This document shows positions 37,128-44,395 of a DNA stretch of 64,000 nt, one piece after another. A model generated the notes under the pieces. The model did not search any database, was not told the origin of the DNA, and saw nothing but the letters and a program-made list of their open reading frames with translations. Both the position numbers and the translations under genes were made by a program. Numbering within the stretch: position 1 is the first letter of the stretch; every line of letters starts with the position of its first letter. Source of the DNA: Nocardiopsis sp. CNR-923 (GTDB lineage: Bacteria; Actinomycetota; Actinomycetes; Streptosporangiales; Streptosporangiaceae); assembly GCF_001942255.1 (NCBI RefSeq), contig NZ_MKKC01000063.1:1-64000 (forward strand), written 5' to 3'.

Positions 37128-37549
37128 GAGGTGGCTCCCATCCAGACCAGGCCAGCTCCGATGACGAGAGCGGCAGCGATCAGCAGGTCGACGGCGATGC
37201 GGATGCGGACGAACTTGATGGAGGCGACGGCCGCCAGGTTGACCAGGCGCTCGCGGGTGCGCTCGGGCTTCCAGCTCTCGGGGTCGTCGGTGATCCGGGC
37301 GAACGGAGCGCTGATGCTGCGGGGGCGGACGACCGTCAGGAGCACGACGAGTGCCACGACCAGAAGCAGGGCTCCGCCCCGCAGCACCCAGTGCGCGGTG
37401 GTGCCGCCGGTCAGCAGCGGTCCGGCCGCCAGCACCGCCAGCGAGGCACCTCCCAGGGCGGTCAGCGCGGACGCCTTAGCGTCTGCGCGGGCAAGCTCGG
37501 CGCGGGTCTCGTCGATGTAGTCGGTCAGCGGGACGCGGGGGTCAGTCAC
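37124..37549 (-). CDS. DUF5706-type (Pycsar-effector-like) membrane protein
   Basis: 141 residues. YIDETRAELARADAKASALTALGGASLAVLAAG is the hallmark N-terminal segment of the DUF5706 / Pycsar effector TM family, where a helix with 'E.aRaDaKa' runs into the first membrane segment. Two more hydrophobic segments follow (WVLRGGALLLVVALVVLLTVV; IRIAVDLLIAAALVIGAGLVW). No nucleotide cyclase gene is next to it, so a Pycsar defence pair is not supported; here it is one of a row of membrane proteins in the transfer operon. GTG 37549 with GGGAG upstream. Confidence 0.7.
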   Translation of the reverse strand: MTDPRVPLTDYIDETRAELARADAKASALTALGGASLAVLAAGPLLTGGTTAHWVLRGGALLLVVALVVLLTVVRPRSISAPFARITDDPESWKPERTRERLVNLAAVASIKFVRIRIAVDLLIAAALVIGAGLVWMGATS

Positions 37550-37682
37550 GGCGGTCTCCCAGCTTGGAGAGGCGACGGATGGTGCGCAGGTCAGCACGGA
37601 TGTTCACGATCGGGATGCCGACGAGCCGGTAGACCAGAGCGCACAGGACGAACAGGGCGAACAGCGAGATCAGCGGAGCCAT
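37542..37682 (-). CDS. Small membrane protein (46 aa)
   Basis: MAPLISLFALFVLCALVYRL, then a basic tail (NIRADLRTIRRLSKLGDRRD). One membrane segment with a positively charged inside end. ATG 37682 has GGAGG eight bases upstream, and the ends overlap both neighbouring genes, which supports it as a real coding gene. Confidence 0.65.
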   Translation of the reverse strand: MAPLISLFALFVLCALVYRLVGIPIVNIRADLRTIRRLSKLGDRRD

Positions 37683-37765
37683 CAGCGCGACCTCCAGAAC
37701 GGGGGAGTGAGCATCAGGGCGGCCAGCGCGAGGTAGGCCAGGACGGTCAGGATCGCGAGCAGCAT
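37682..37765 (-). CDS. Very small membrane protein (27 aa)
   Basis: MLLAILTVLAYLALAALMLT followed by PPFWRSR. Single hydrophobic segment. A GGGAGG ribosome site lies upstream, and TGATG overlaps occur at both ends, linking it to the neighbouring small genes. Confidence 0.55.
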   Translation of the reverse strand: MLLAILTVLAYLALAALMLTPPFWRSR

Positions 37766-37953
37766 CAGCGCCGACCTCCCTTCCGGCGGCGGGCGGTGTG
37801 GGTGACGACCAGGCGGGTGCGGGACAGGCGACGCAGCTTCGAGCGGACCTTGCGGTAGGCGGCAGCCACGCGGAGTGCCCCCAGCACGAGCAGGAGAACG
37901 AGGACAGCGGTCGCGATCACCAGGGGCAGCAGGTCGGGAGTCACAGCGCCCAC
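37765..37953 (-). CDS. Small membrane protein with basic tail (62 aa)
   Basis: DLLPLVIATAVLVLLLVLGALRV is a clear membrane segment, followed by a strongly basic region (YRKVRSKLRRLSRTRL ... RRRKGGRR) that could bind DNA or phospholipid heads. It overlaps the next two genes by one and thirteen bases. One of three consecutive small membrane proteins in the transfer operon. Confidence 0.65.
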   Translation of the reverse strand: MGAVTPDLLPLVIATAVLVLLLVLGALRVAAAYRKVRSKLRRLSRTRLVVTHTARRRKGGRR

Positions 37954-38200
37954 CCCCGGATGTCCTCGGAGGCCAGGGCGGCGTGGGTGATCTCGGTCAG
38001 GCGGTCGTCGAGGATGTCCGCTGCGGCGGCCAAGCGGGCGGCGCGCTCCTGGTCGCTCTCGTCGGCCAGTTCGGCGGCGAACAGGTCGTCGGTGTCGGTG
38101 ATGCCGAGGACGTCCAACGCTGCGGGGGCGACCTCGAACGGTGCGGGGGGAGTAGTGCTGTTCTCGGGAGCGTCGGGGACGGCATCATGGTGGTGCGCAT
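37941..38200 (-). CDS. First gene of the AICE minus-strand operon, acidic helical protein (frameshifted)
   Basis: The ATG at 38200 has AAGGAG six bases upstream (MRTTMMPS), but the frame that looks real (APAALDVLGITDTDDLFAAE, ERAARLAAAADILDDRLTEI) is the next one, so a base is probably missing near 38180. Repaired length is about 86 residues, acidic and helical. No family recognised. Confidence 0.5.
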
Positions 38201-38764
38201 GTGCTGCTCCTTGCAGGTGAGCGAGTGCGTAGGAGTCCCGCCGGGCGGCATCCCGGCGGGACTCGTCTTTGGTTGGTCGGTTGTTCGAGCCGGTGACGGC
38301 CCTGATGGACCCGGGTGGTCCCGGCCCGGTCCCGTGTCCCGTGTTGTGCCGAGAAGCGGGGTCGGACAGGCACCCCTGGGGTGCGGCGCGGCCATTCCGT
38401 ACCCCCGGTCTCCGCCGGTCGGCGCACCCTTGTCGGGGTGCCGTGGCCACGTCTTCCCTTCGCCGCCCCTTGTCTGCTCGGGGTGGGGTAAGGGCTTGCG
38501 CGCTATGTGCCTCAAGGGCTTGTGAAAGCTCGTGCGCTCGGGGATTCCACGCGATGGACAGGGCTCTGCCCTGGTCACCGGAGTCCTCTTCCGGGCTGCG
38601 GCCGGTGGCCGTGAAACTGTTATAGCACGCAAGCGTCATGTGTCCTAGTACAGTTGGCATATTCCTTGGCCTGAGTGCGTTGAGGATCGCAGAGTCCCAG
38701 GTCACATGCCCGAACATTTATGCGTACTAGTACACTGATCATGTTCACCACGAAGGAGCCGCAC
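38201..38764. promoter_or_regulatory. Divergent control region between AICE transfer operon and gntR-purC
   Basis: Holds CTAGTACA at 38645-38652 and at 38727-38734, the latter inside the palindrome GTACTAGTAC (38724-38733). A TATAAC -10-like hexamer reads leftward near 38620, and TACACT (38731-38736) reads rightward. The two half-sites lie beside the two divergent promoters, fitting repression of both by the GntR protein. No gene is evident in the rest of this 564-base stretch. Confidence 0.5.
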
Positions 38765-39505
38765 GTGTCCCCTCAGGTCCAACGCACCGACCCGCCCTAC
38801 ATGCAGGTCGTCAAGCACATCAAGGCTGAGATCGAGTCCGGCGCTCTCCAGGACGGGCAGAAGATCGACTCAGTCCGCTCCATCGCCGCGAAGTGGAAGA
38901 TCTCGCTCGCGACCGCGACCAAGGTCGTCGGGGTGCTCAAGGCTGAGGGCCTGGTGCGCAGCGAACCCGGCAAGGGCAGCATCGTCACCCGCGACCAAGC
39001 GGCGGCCAGCGCCAAGGACCGTGTGCTCCGCAGCCTGGAAGGTCGGATCTACGCGGCGAACGAGCGTGCAGAGATCACGTCGGCCGAACTGGTGCCGGCA
39101 CCCGAGGAAGTCGCGGACGCCCTCGGTGTGCCTGCCGGTACGCACGTCATCCGACGCCAGCGGATCACTCTTCGGGATGACGTGCCCTCCTCGGCCAGCA
39201 CGTCCTGGTTCACGGGCGAGCTGGCCGACAGCGCTCCCCTCCTCCTGGAGGCGAGGCGGTTGCCGCAGGGCACACCGAAGTACATCGAGGAGCAAGCGGG
39301 GCTCACGGCCGCGGCGGGTAAGGACCAGCTCCGCGCGGACATCGCCTCGGAGGAGGACTCCGCGGCGCTTGGCATCCCGCTCGGTTCCCCGGTCCTGCGC
39401 AAGCAGAACTGGGTCTTGAACGCCGAGGGCGACGTGATCGAGTTCGGCCAGTCCGTCTCCGTGGCCCGTCGCTGGGCCACGTACAACTACGAGATCTCCA
39501 GGTAG
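38765..39505 (+). CDS. GntR-family (UTRA-domain) regulator, KorSA-like
   Basis: 246 residues. The N-terminal GntR winged helix reads PPYMQVVKHIKAEIESGALQ, SVRSIAAKWKISLATATKVV, LKAEGLVRSEPGKGSIV. A UTRA ligand domain follows (HVIRRQRITLRDDVPSSAST, ending GQSVSVARRWATYNYEI). AICEs commonly encode such a regulator that keeps replication/transfer genes off (KorSA of pSAM2 is the known case). GTG 38765 has AAGGAG six bases upstream and fits the family start better than the ATG at 38741. purC follows after 7 bases. Confidence 0.87.
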   Translation: MSPQVQRTDPPYMQVVKHIKAEIESGALQDGQKIDSVRSIAAKWKISLATATKVVGVLKAEGLVRSEPGKGSIVTRDQAAASAKDRVLRSLEGRIYAANERAEITSAELVPAPEEVADALGVPAGTHVIRRQRITLRDDVPSSASTSWFTGELADSAPLLLEARRLPQGTPKYIEEQAGLTAAAGKDQLRADIASEEDSAALGIPLGSPVLRKQNWVLNAEGDVIEFGQSVSVARRWATYNYEISR

Positions 39506-39512
39506 GAGCGAC

Positions 39513-40349
39513 ATGGAACTGCTGCACTCGGGCAAGGTGCGCGACGTCTACGCCGATGGTGACGACCTCATCCTGGTGGCCTCGGACCGCGTGAGCGTCT
39601 ACGACGTCGTGCTGCCCACCCCCATCCCCGACAAGGGCAAGGTCCTCACCCAGCTCTCGCTGTGGTGGTTCGAGCAGCTGGCCGACGTGGTGCCCAACCA
39701 CATCATCTCCGCGACGGACGTTCCGGAGGAGTGGGCCGGGCGCGCGGTGCGCTGCCAGAAGCTCACCATGCTCCCCGTGGAGTGGATCGCTCGCGGCTAC
39801 CTCGCGGGCCTCGGGCTGAAGGAGTACGAGAAGCAGGGCACAGTCTCGGGCATCAAGCTCCCCGAGGGCCTGGTGGAGGCGTCCAAGCTCCCCGAACCGA
39901 TCTTCACCCCCACGACCAAGGCGACCGAAGGCCACGACGAGTTCATCACCTTCGCCGACGTGGTCGAGGAGATCGGCCAGGAGACCGCTGACCGCCTGCG
40001 CACGGTGACCCTGGACGTGTACAAGCGTGGTGCGGAGATCGCGGCTGAGCGCGGCATCATCATCGCTGACACCAAGCTGGAGTTCGGCCGTGCGGCGGAC
40101 GGTACGCTCGTGCTCGCAGATGAGGTTCTGACCTCGGACTCGTCGCGGTTCTGGCCTGCGGACGACTGGGAGCCGGGCAGGCCCCAACACGCGTTCGACA
40201 AGCAGTTCGTACGGGACTGGTCGAGCACGGTCACTGACTGGGACCGCACCCCGCCCGGCCCCGAGATCCCCGACGAGATCGTGGAAGCGACCCGGGCCAG
40301 GTACATCGAGGTCTACGAGCGGATCACCGGCAAGCGCTGGGAGGCGTGA
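39513..40349 (+). CDS. purC: SAICAR synthetase carried on the AICE
   Basis: Joins aspartate to CAIR with ATP to make SAICAR, a step of purine biosynthesis. 278 residues, with MELLHSGKVRDVY (start of the family), ILVASDRVSVYDVVLPTPIP, VRCQKLTMLPVEWIARGYLAG, GIIIADTKLEFG, LADEVLTSDSSRFWP: all main conserved blocks are present, so it should be active. GGAG before the ATG. It lies inside the element, 7 bases after the GntR gene and likely co-regulated with it. Whether the host has another purC cannot be seen here. Confidence 0.93.
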   Translation: MELLHSGKVRDVYADGDDLILVASDRVSVYDVVLPTPIPDKGKVLTQLSLWWFEQLADVVPNHIISATDVPEEWAGRAVRCQKLTMLPVEWIARGYLAGLGLKEYEKQGTVSGIKLPEGLVEASKLPEPIFTPTTKATEGHDEFITFADVVEEIGQETADRLRTVTLDVYKRGAEIAAERGIIIADTKLEFGRAADGTLVLADEVLTSDSSRFWPADDWEPGRPQHAFDKQFVRDWSSTVTDWDRTPPGPEIPDEIVEATRARYIEVYERITGKRWEA

Positions 40350-40579
40350 GCATGTATCAGAGCTACGACCGCAACAAGCTCGTGCGGCAGGTGCGGGAAC
40401 TCCTGGAGAGTGAGGGCCTTCAGCCGGTCGCGCAGGACGATCCGAAGCCCGAGCACGCCGCGATGCTGCTTCTGCGTTCCTTCGGAATCGATCCCGTCGT
40501 TGACCACGTGGAAGTCCTCAAGGGCGCGATGAACCGCACCTGGGAAGACGCTGACGAGCAACGGTCAACCAAGCACTAG
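40346..40579 (+). CDS. Small protein following purC
   Basis: 77 residues, MSMYQSYDRNKLVRQVRELL onward, soluble and helical. GTG 40346 overlaps the purC stop; ATG 40352 with GGGAGG upstream is equally possible. It does not resemble PurS, which often follows purC. Co-transcribed with purC and gntR; function unknown. Confidence 0.65.
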   Translation: MSMYQSYDRNKLVRQVRELLESEGLQPVAQDDPKPEHAAMLLLRSFGIDPVVDHVEVLKGAMNRTWEDADEQRSTKH

Positions 40580-40605
40580 CATCACAATTCGACGGAATAT
40601 TAAGT

Positions 40606-40633
40606 GCCTGGGACATTTTCCCAGGCGCTTTTT
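40606..40633. terminator. Intrinsic terminator, bidirectional position
   Basis: GCCTGGGA-CATTT-TCCCAGGC stem then GCTTTTT. It ends the gntR-purC transcript and abuts the stop of the opposing membrane-protein gene. Confidence 0.8.
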
Positions 40634-41192
40634 ATTGTACGCCCTTGAGTTGGCGGTCTACCCAGGTTGGGAACTTTCTGGTTGCGCTATATGCCATGGC
40701 CCCAGCGCCGTTGGCGGTGAGGGTGGCTGCGAAGAATTCGAACCTATTTGGATCTTCGAAGTCCGAAAAAAACATATCAAACACGAAACCTAGGGCAACC
40801 ACATACATGATCAAAGCGACATAAAAAATGTAGTCGCGATCGACGGTATCGGCATCCGCAGCTTTATGTGCTTCTTGCCTGGCTTGCTTCCACAGTTCTG
40901 ATGTGAAGTCTGCAAAATGGGCTTGGGCAAATTGTGCGGCGATGGTGTTGAGTCCCGAGGTGGACTTCATGACATCTTCGAGGTGCGTGCTGATTCCGAA
41001 GGGTCGAGGCTGTGTGTTCGCGAGTGCGGCGCCCAGGAAGATGCCGGAGCGATCCGTTCTGATCATTCCGAGGTTGCCCAGGGCGAAGCGCTGGGCCTGT
41101 GCGGCGATGGTGTTGAGTCCTGAAGTGGACTTCATGACACGGTTCAGAGTGGCCAATATTCCCCCAAATAGTTGGCAGGGCCAAGGATACAC
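40632..41192 (-). CDS. Unknown AICE membrane protein with internal duplication
   Basis: Up to 186 residues. The segment VMKSTSGLNTIAAQ occurs twice (around residues 19-32 and 74-87). A membrane hairpin follows: YIFYVALIMYVVALGFVFDM and FFAATLTANGAGAMAYSAT. The DNA is clearly richer in A and T than its surroundings, suggesting recent acquisition from another source. The start is uncertain (GTG 41192 or ATG 41135). It sits at the att-proximal end, where AICE cargo is usually found. No family recognised; a defence or immunity role is possible but unsupported. Confidence 0.55.
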   Translation of the reverse strand: MYPWPCQLFGGILATLNRVMKSTSGLNTIAAQAQRFALGNLGMIRTDRSGIFLGAALANTQPRPFGISTHLEDVMKSTSGLNTIAAQFAQAHFADFTSELWKQARQEAHKAADADTVDRDYIFYVALIMYVVALGFVFDMFFSDFEDPNRFEFFAATLTANGAGAMAYSATRKFPTWVDRQLKGVQ

Positions 41193-41414
41193 GATCGTGC
41201 GAACAAGGGTTCGACCTTAGATCCTCAACTAGTCAAGAAACATCCGCTTACGTGATCATGGGATATTGCGCAGTGGGATCCTTCGAGATTTCGCCGTCTT
41301 GGGTGGTCTCGTCTGAGGCCAAGCGGCCAATCCGCGTCCAAGCTCCGCTATGAGAAAGCAGATCCTTCTGTTTATGCAGGTCAAGGTGGGTTCTGCTGGG
41401 TTCAGTGTGGCCTA

Positions 41415-41459
41415 CTGAAAAGCGGAAGGTCGGCGGTTCGACCCCGCCCCTAGCCACCT
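41415..41459 (+). repeat. attR core (45 bp)
   Basis: Direct repeat of 28770-28814, comprising the 3' half of tRNA-Phe. Downstream similarity to the attL flank runs to about 41572 with two point differences and one extra TCGTCGGTGG unit. Confidence 0.92.
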
Positions 41460-41479
41460 CTCGCAGACATGCGAAAACG

Positions 41480-41513
41480 CCCCGCCACCTGGGAAGACAG
41501 GCAGCGGGGCGCT
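41480..41513 (+). terminator. Duplicated tRNA-Phe terminator
   Basis: Same CGCCCCGC / GCGGGGCG hairpin as 28833-28866, in the copied flank at the right end of the element. Confidence 0.65.
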
Positions 41514-41572
41514 TTGCTGTGTCGGTGGTCGTCGGTGGTCGTCGGTGGGCCGTGGCGGGTGCCGGTGGGTGC

Positions 41573-42150
41573 TCACCGCCTGTCGTAAGTCAGCAGGACC
41601 GTGCCGCTCTCCAGGGGGCGGGACTCTCTGAGTGTGAACAGCGTCGGCGAGAACTCGGCGCGAAACAGCGGGATTCCGGCGCCCAGGACGGTCGGGTAGA
41701 GCTTGATGACGAGCGAGTCGATCTCCGGGAGCAGGGCGCCAGCCAGACGGCCGCCGCCCGCCAGGTAGACGTCCCCTCCGTCCTTCGCCTCCTCGGCCTT
41801 GAGCCTGCGCACCCGTTCGACGACGTCGGCGGTGATGATCTCCACTGCGGGGTCCGGGCTCTCCCCGAGCTCTCCGACACCACGTACTGCCGCAGGTGGG
41901 CGTACGGGCTGGTGACGCCGATCTCCAGGGCGGGGGCGTAGGTCGCCCCGCCCATGACGGTGACCGCGAAGTTCGGGTTGGGGGCGTCCACGCCCAGCTG
42001 TGCGCGGACGTGGGTCGGCAGGGCGTCCGGGAACTCCCCGACGATCAGGTCGACGACGTCCTGGGTCACCGGGTAGAGGTCGATCTGGCCCTCGGGGCCC
42101 GCGATGTAGCCGTCGATGGACATGCCGACGTAGTAGACGAGTTTGCGCAA
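41573..42150 (-). CDS. Dihydrofolate reductase family (RibD C-terminal-like) protein, frameshifted
   Basis: KLVYYVGMSIDGYIAGPEGQ is the N terminus of the DHFR/RibD-C family, and DVYLAGGGRLAGALLPEIDSLVIKLYPTVLGAGIPLF is its Gly-rich nucleotide-binding and C-terminal part. The two halves are in different frames; a lost G in the GGGG run near 41863 restores SESSGESPDPAVEIITADVV. TTG 42150 has GAGGAGGGG upstream. These proteins are NADPH-dependent reductases of unknown substrate. Divergent from a TetR gene that probably controls it. Confidence 0.78.
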
Positions 42151-42204
42151 GCGCGTGCCCCTCCTCGTGCTCGGGATTCGCACCGAACCCGTTGGTCTCA
42201 TGTG

Positions 42205-42240
42205 TAGTACTATGGTTAGAGTGGTTGAACTGTAGTACTA
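42205..42240. promoter_or_regulatory. Twin TAGTACTA palindromes, candidate TetR operator
   Basis: TAGTACTA at 42205-42212 and 42233-42240, 28 bases apart centre to centre, in the divergent region between the DHFR-like and TetR genes. Confidence 0.55.
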
Positions 42241-42279
42241 CGTACAGAGTGGTGTCAACACCGAACGGAGGACTCTTCC

Positions 42280-42867
42280 ATGCGGCAGAATCCCGAACGC
42301 CGGGCCGCCCTGCTCGACGCGGCCATCGAGGTGCTCGCCCGCGAGGGTGCGCGCGGCCTGACCTTCCGAGCCGTGGACCAGGAGGCGGCCGTTCCCGGCG
42401 GAACGGCCTCCAACTACTTCGCCAACCGCGACGACCTGCTCACCCAGGTCGGCCACCGGTTCTACGAGAGGTTGGAGGCCGGCGTCGACCTCGTCGCTGT
42501 CGCGGAGGGCGGTCCGCGCGACCGCGCCCGGGTCACCGAGCTCATGCACGAGGTTGTGGGCCGCGTCAGCGACTTCCGTTCCGGCTTCCTCGCCCAGATC
42601 GAGCTCCGTCTGGAGGCGACCCGCCGCCCCGAGCTGCGCCGTCTGCTCACCGAGCGGGTCCGGGCGGACCTCGACGCCAACACCGACTTCCACGTCCGCA
42701 CCGGCTTCCCCGGCGACGACACCTCCGTCGTCCTGCTCTACCTGGCGTTGAACTGGCTGATCCTGGATCGGCTCACCCTTCCCGAGGTCATCTCCGAGGA
42801 GCGGGCCCGCGCCCTGGTCGACGCCGCGGTCGAGCGCTTCCTCCCCGAGACCCACGGTTCCTCCTGA
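42280..42867 (+). CDS. TetR-family transcriptional regulator
   Basis: 195 residues. The N-terminal HTH reads RRAALLDAAIEVLAREGARGLTFRAVDQEAAVPGGTASNYFANRDDLL, the standard TetR pattern. The C-terminal ligand domain is helical (ELMHEVVGRVSDFRSGFLAQ...). Divergent from the DHFR-like gene with twin palindromes between them. Ligand unknown. Confidence 0.9.
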   Translation: MRQNPERRAALLDAAIEVLAREGARGLTFRAVDQEAAVPGGTASNYFANRDDLLTQVGHRFYERLEAGVDLVAVAEGGPRDRARVTELMHEVVGRVSDFRSGFLAQIELRLEATRRPELRRLLTERVRADLDANTDFHVRTGFPGDDTSVVLLYLALNWLILDRLTLPEVISEERARALVDAAVERFLPETHGSS

Positions 42868-42882
42868 CGTTCGCCCGGCGCG

Positions 42883-43464
42883 GTGATGCAGGGGTTGACG
42901 CGCAACCCCCGGGCTGCCCGGGGTCGACGCCGGCGCGTCCCTCTCCGTGGCCGTGGCGATCAGCCTGTTCGGCGTGGCCGCGCCCGAGGGCCACGTCTGG
43001 TTCGCGATCGCGGAGGCGGCTGCGGTGGTCGTGTACGGCGTGTCCAGCCCGCTGCGGCGTCGGATGCGGCGGCTCTGGCCACGAGCGCCGTCTCCTGGGC
43101 CCTCCGTCCAGAGCGACGTTGGTGACGCGCAGGTGGCCCTGACCTGGATCACGGGTAGTCTGGCGCGCGCGGGTTGGCCGACGCTGAACCCGCTGTCGGC
43201 CTGCGCCGGGATCCTCGTGGACGTGCTGGACGGGCGGCTGCGTTCGCTCGAACTCGGCGGCGACCCGGCTGCTGCCCTGGGAGTGTCCGTGGAACGGTCC
43301 CGGCGGCGCTGGTCGGCGCAGTGACCATGCTCGCGTCCGACCTCCTCGCGCGGTACACGATCCCCGAGACCACTCTCCCCGTGGACGTGGTGACCGGTGT
43401 CGTGGGCGCGCCCTACCCTCTCTGGCTCCTCATGCGGACCGACCGGTCCGGGGCAGGTGGTTGA
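42883..43464 (+). pseudogene. Decayed FecCD-type siderophore ABC permease
   Basis: Separate fragments of a FecCD permease remain in order: MQGLTRNP, then LPGVDAGASLSVAVAISLFG in another frame, then DAQVALTWITGSLARAGWPTLNPL and LELGGDPAAALGVSVER, and finally LVGAVTMLASDLLARYTIPE to VDVVTGVVGAPYPLWLLMRT in a third frame. Stretches between them are gone, including the 'GpIgFVGLivPHiaR' block, and so is the N terminus. This is real deletion decay, unlike the single-base slips elsewhere. The following ATPase gene is intact. Confidence 0.8.
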
Positions 43465-43465
43465 C

Positions 43466-44311
43466 ATGACTCTGGCCGACACCGGGCGGGCGGGAAGTTC
43501 CGTGCTCGCCTTCTCCTCGCTGGAGACCGAGGGGCTGACCCTCGGGTACGGGGAGGAGGCGGTCGTGCACGACCTCACGGTCAGCGTGCCGCCAGGCGTG
43601 GTCACCTCGATCGTCGGGGCGAACGGCTGCGGCAAGTCCACCCTCTTGCGTGGCCTGGCCAGGCTGCTCGCCCCGCGATCGGGGAAGGTACTGCTCAACG
43701 GCGCCGACATCCACGGGATCTCCACCCGCGACGTGGCCAGGATCATCGGGCTGCTGCCGCAGAACCCGGTCGCACCCGACGGGATCACGGTCGCCGACCT
43801 CGTGGGGCGCGGGCGCTACCCGCACCAGGGGTGGTTCCGGCGCTGGACGGCCGAGGACGACCGGGCGGTGCAGGAGGCCCTGACGGCCACCGACACGCTG
43901 GAACTGGCGGAGCGGTCGGTCGACGAGCTGTCGGGAGGACAGCGGCAGCGGGTGTGGATCGCGATGACCCTCGCCCAGCGCACCGACCTGCTGCTGCTCG
44001 ACGAGCCGACGACGTTTCTCGACATCGCGCACCAGGTCGAGGTGCTGGACCTCCTGCTGGAGCTGAACCGCACCCAGGGCGCGACGGTCGTCATGGTCCT
44101 GCACGACCTCAACCTGGCCTCGCGCTACTCCGACCACCTGGTGGCGATGCGGGAGGGGCGGGTGTACGCCGCGGGGCGGCCCCGGGAGGTGGTCACCGAG
44201 GAACTCGTCCAGGACGTCTTCGGGCTGTCGGCGAAGGTGTACCCGGACCCGGTCACCGGCACGCCCAGCCTGTCCCCGCTCGTGCGCAACCCCGATCACC
44301 TGCCGAGCTGA
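43466..44311 (+). CDS. Iron-siderophore ABC transporter ATP-binding protein (FecE/FepC-like)
   Basis: 281 residues with Walker A IVGANGCGKSTLLRGL, Q loop LLPQNPVAPDGITV, signature DELSGGQRQRVWIAMTLAQ, Walker B LLLLDEPTTFLDIAHQ and H loop VMVLHDLNLASRYSDH. The RGRYPHQGWFRRW stretch is typical of siderophore importers. It starts one base after the permease stop. Its partner permease here is broken, so it would have to work with another permease or is on the way to being lost. Confidence 0.9.
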   Translation: MTLADTGRAGSSVLAFSSLETEGLTLGYGEEAVVHDLTVSVPPGVVTSIVGANGCGKSTLLRGLARLLAPRSGKVLLNGADIHGISTRDVARIIGLLPQNPVAPDGITVADLVGRGRYPHQGWFRRWTAEDDRAVQEALTATDTLELAERSVDELSGGQRQRVWIAMTLAQRTDLLLLDEPTTFLDIAHQVEVLDLLLELNRTQGATVVMVLHDLNLASRYSDHLVAMREGRVYAAGRPREVVTEELVQDVFGLSAKVYPDPVTGTPSLSPLVRNPDHLPS

Positions 44312-44395
44312 GCGGAACCGATCCGTCGGTCGGACCGGGCCCGGTGTGACCCGGGCCGCGGCGCTCAGCCCGCCGCTCGGGTAGTGTCCGGCCAC

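Larger units (their letters stand above)
28770..41459. mobile_element. AICE (actinomycete integrative and conjugative element) in tRNA-Phe
   Basis: A 12.7-kb element bounded by 45-bp identical direct repeats (28770-28814 and 41415-41459) that copy the 3' end of tRNA-Phe. Content in order: tyrosine integrase, excisionase, DnaC-like ATPase, replication-type winged-helix protein, small protein, TraB/FtsK translocase, a run of small transfer or membrane proteins, then divergently a GntR regulator, purC and a small gene, and finally an AT-richer membrane-protein gene. Integrase + replication + a single FtsK-type translocase is the defining AICE set. No type IV secretion genes are present, as expected. 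Confidence 0.9.

Noticed and set aside
37124-37549. Complete Pycsar defence system
   Set aside because: No adenylate/guanylate-cyclase-like gene is adjacent; only the effector-like membrane protein is seen.
40346-40579. PurS following purC
   Set aside because: Length is similar, but the sequence shows none of the PurS pattern.
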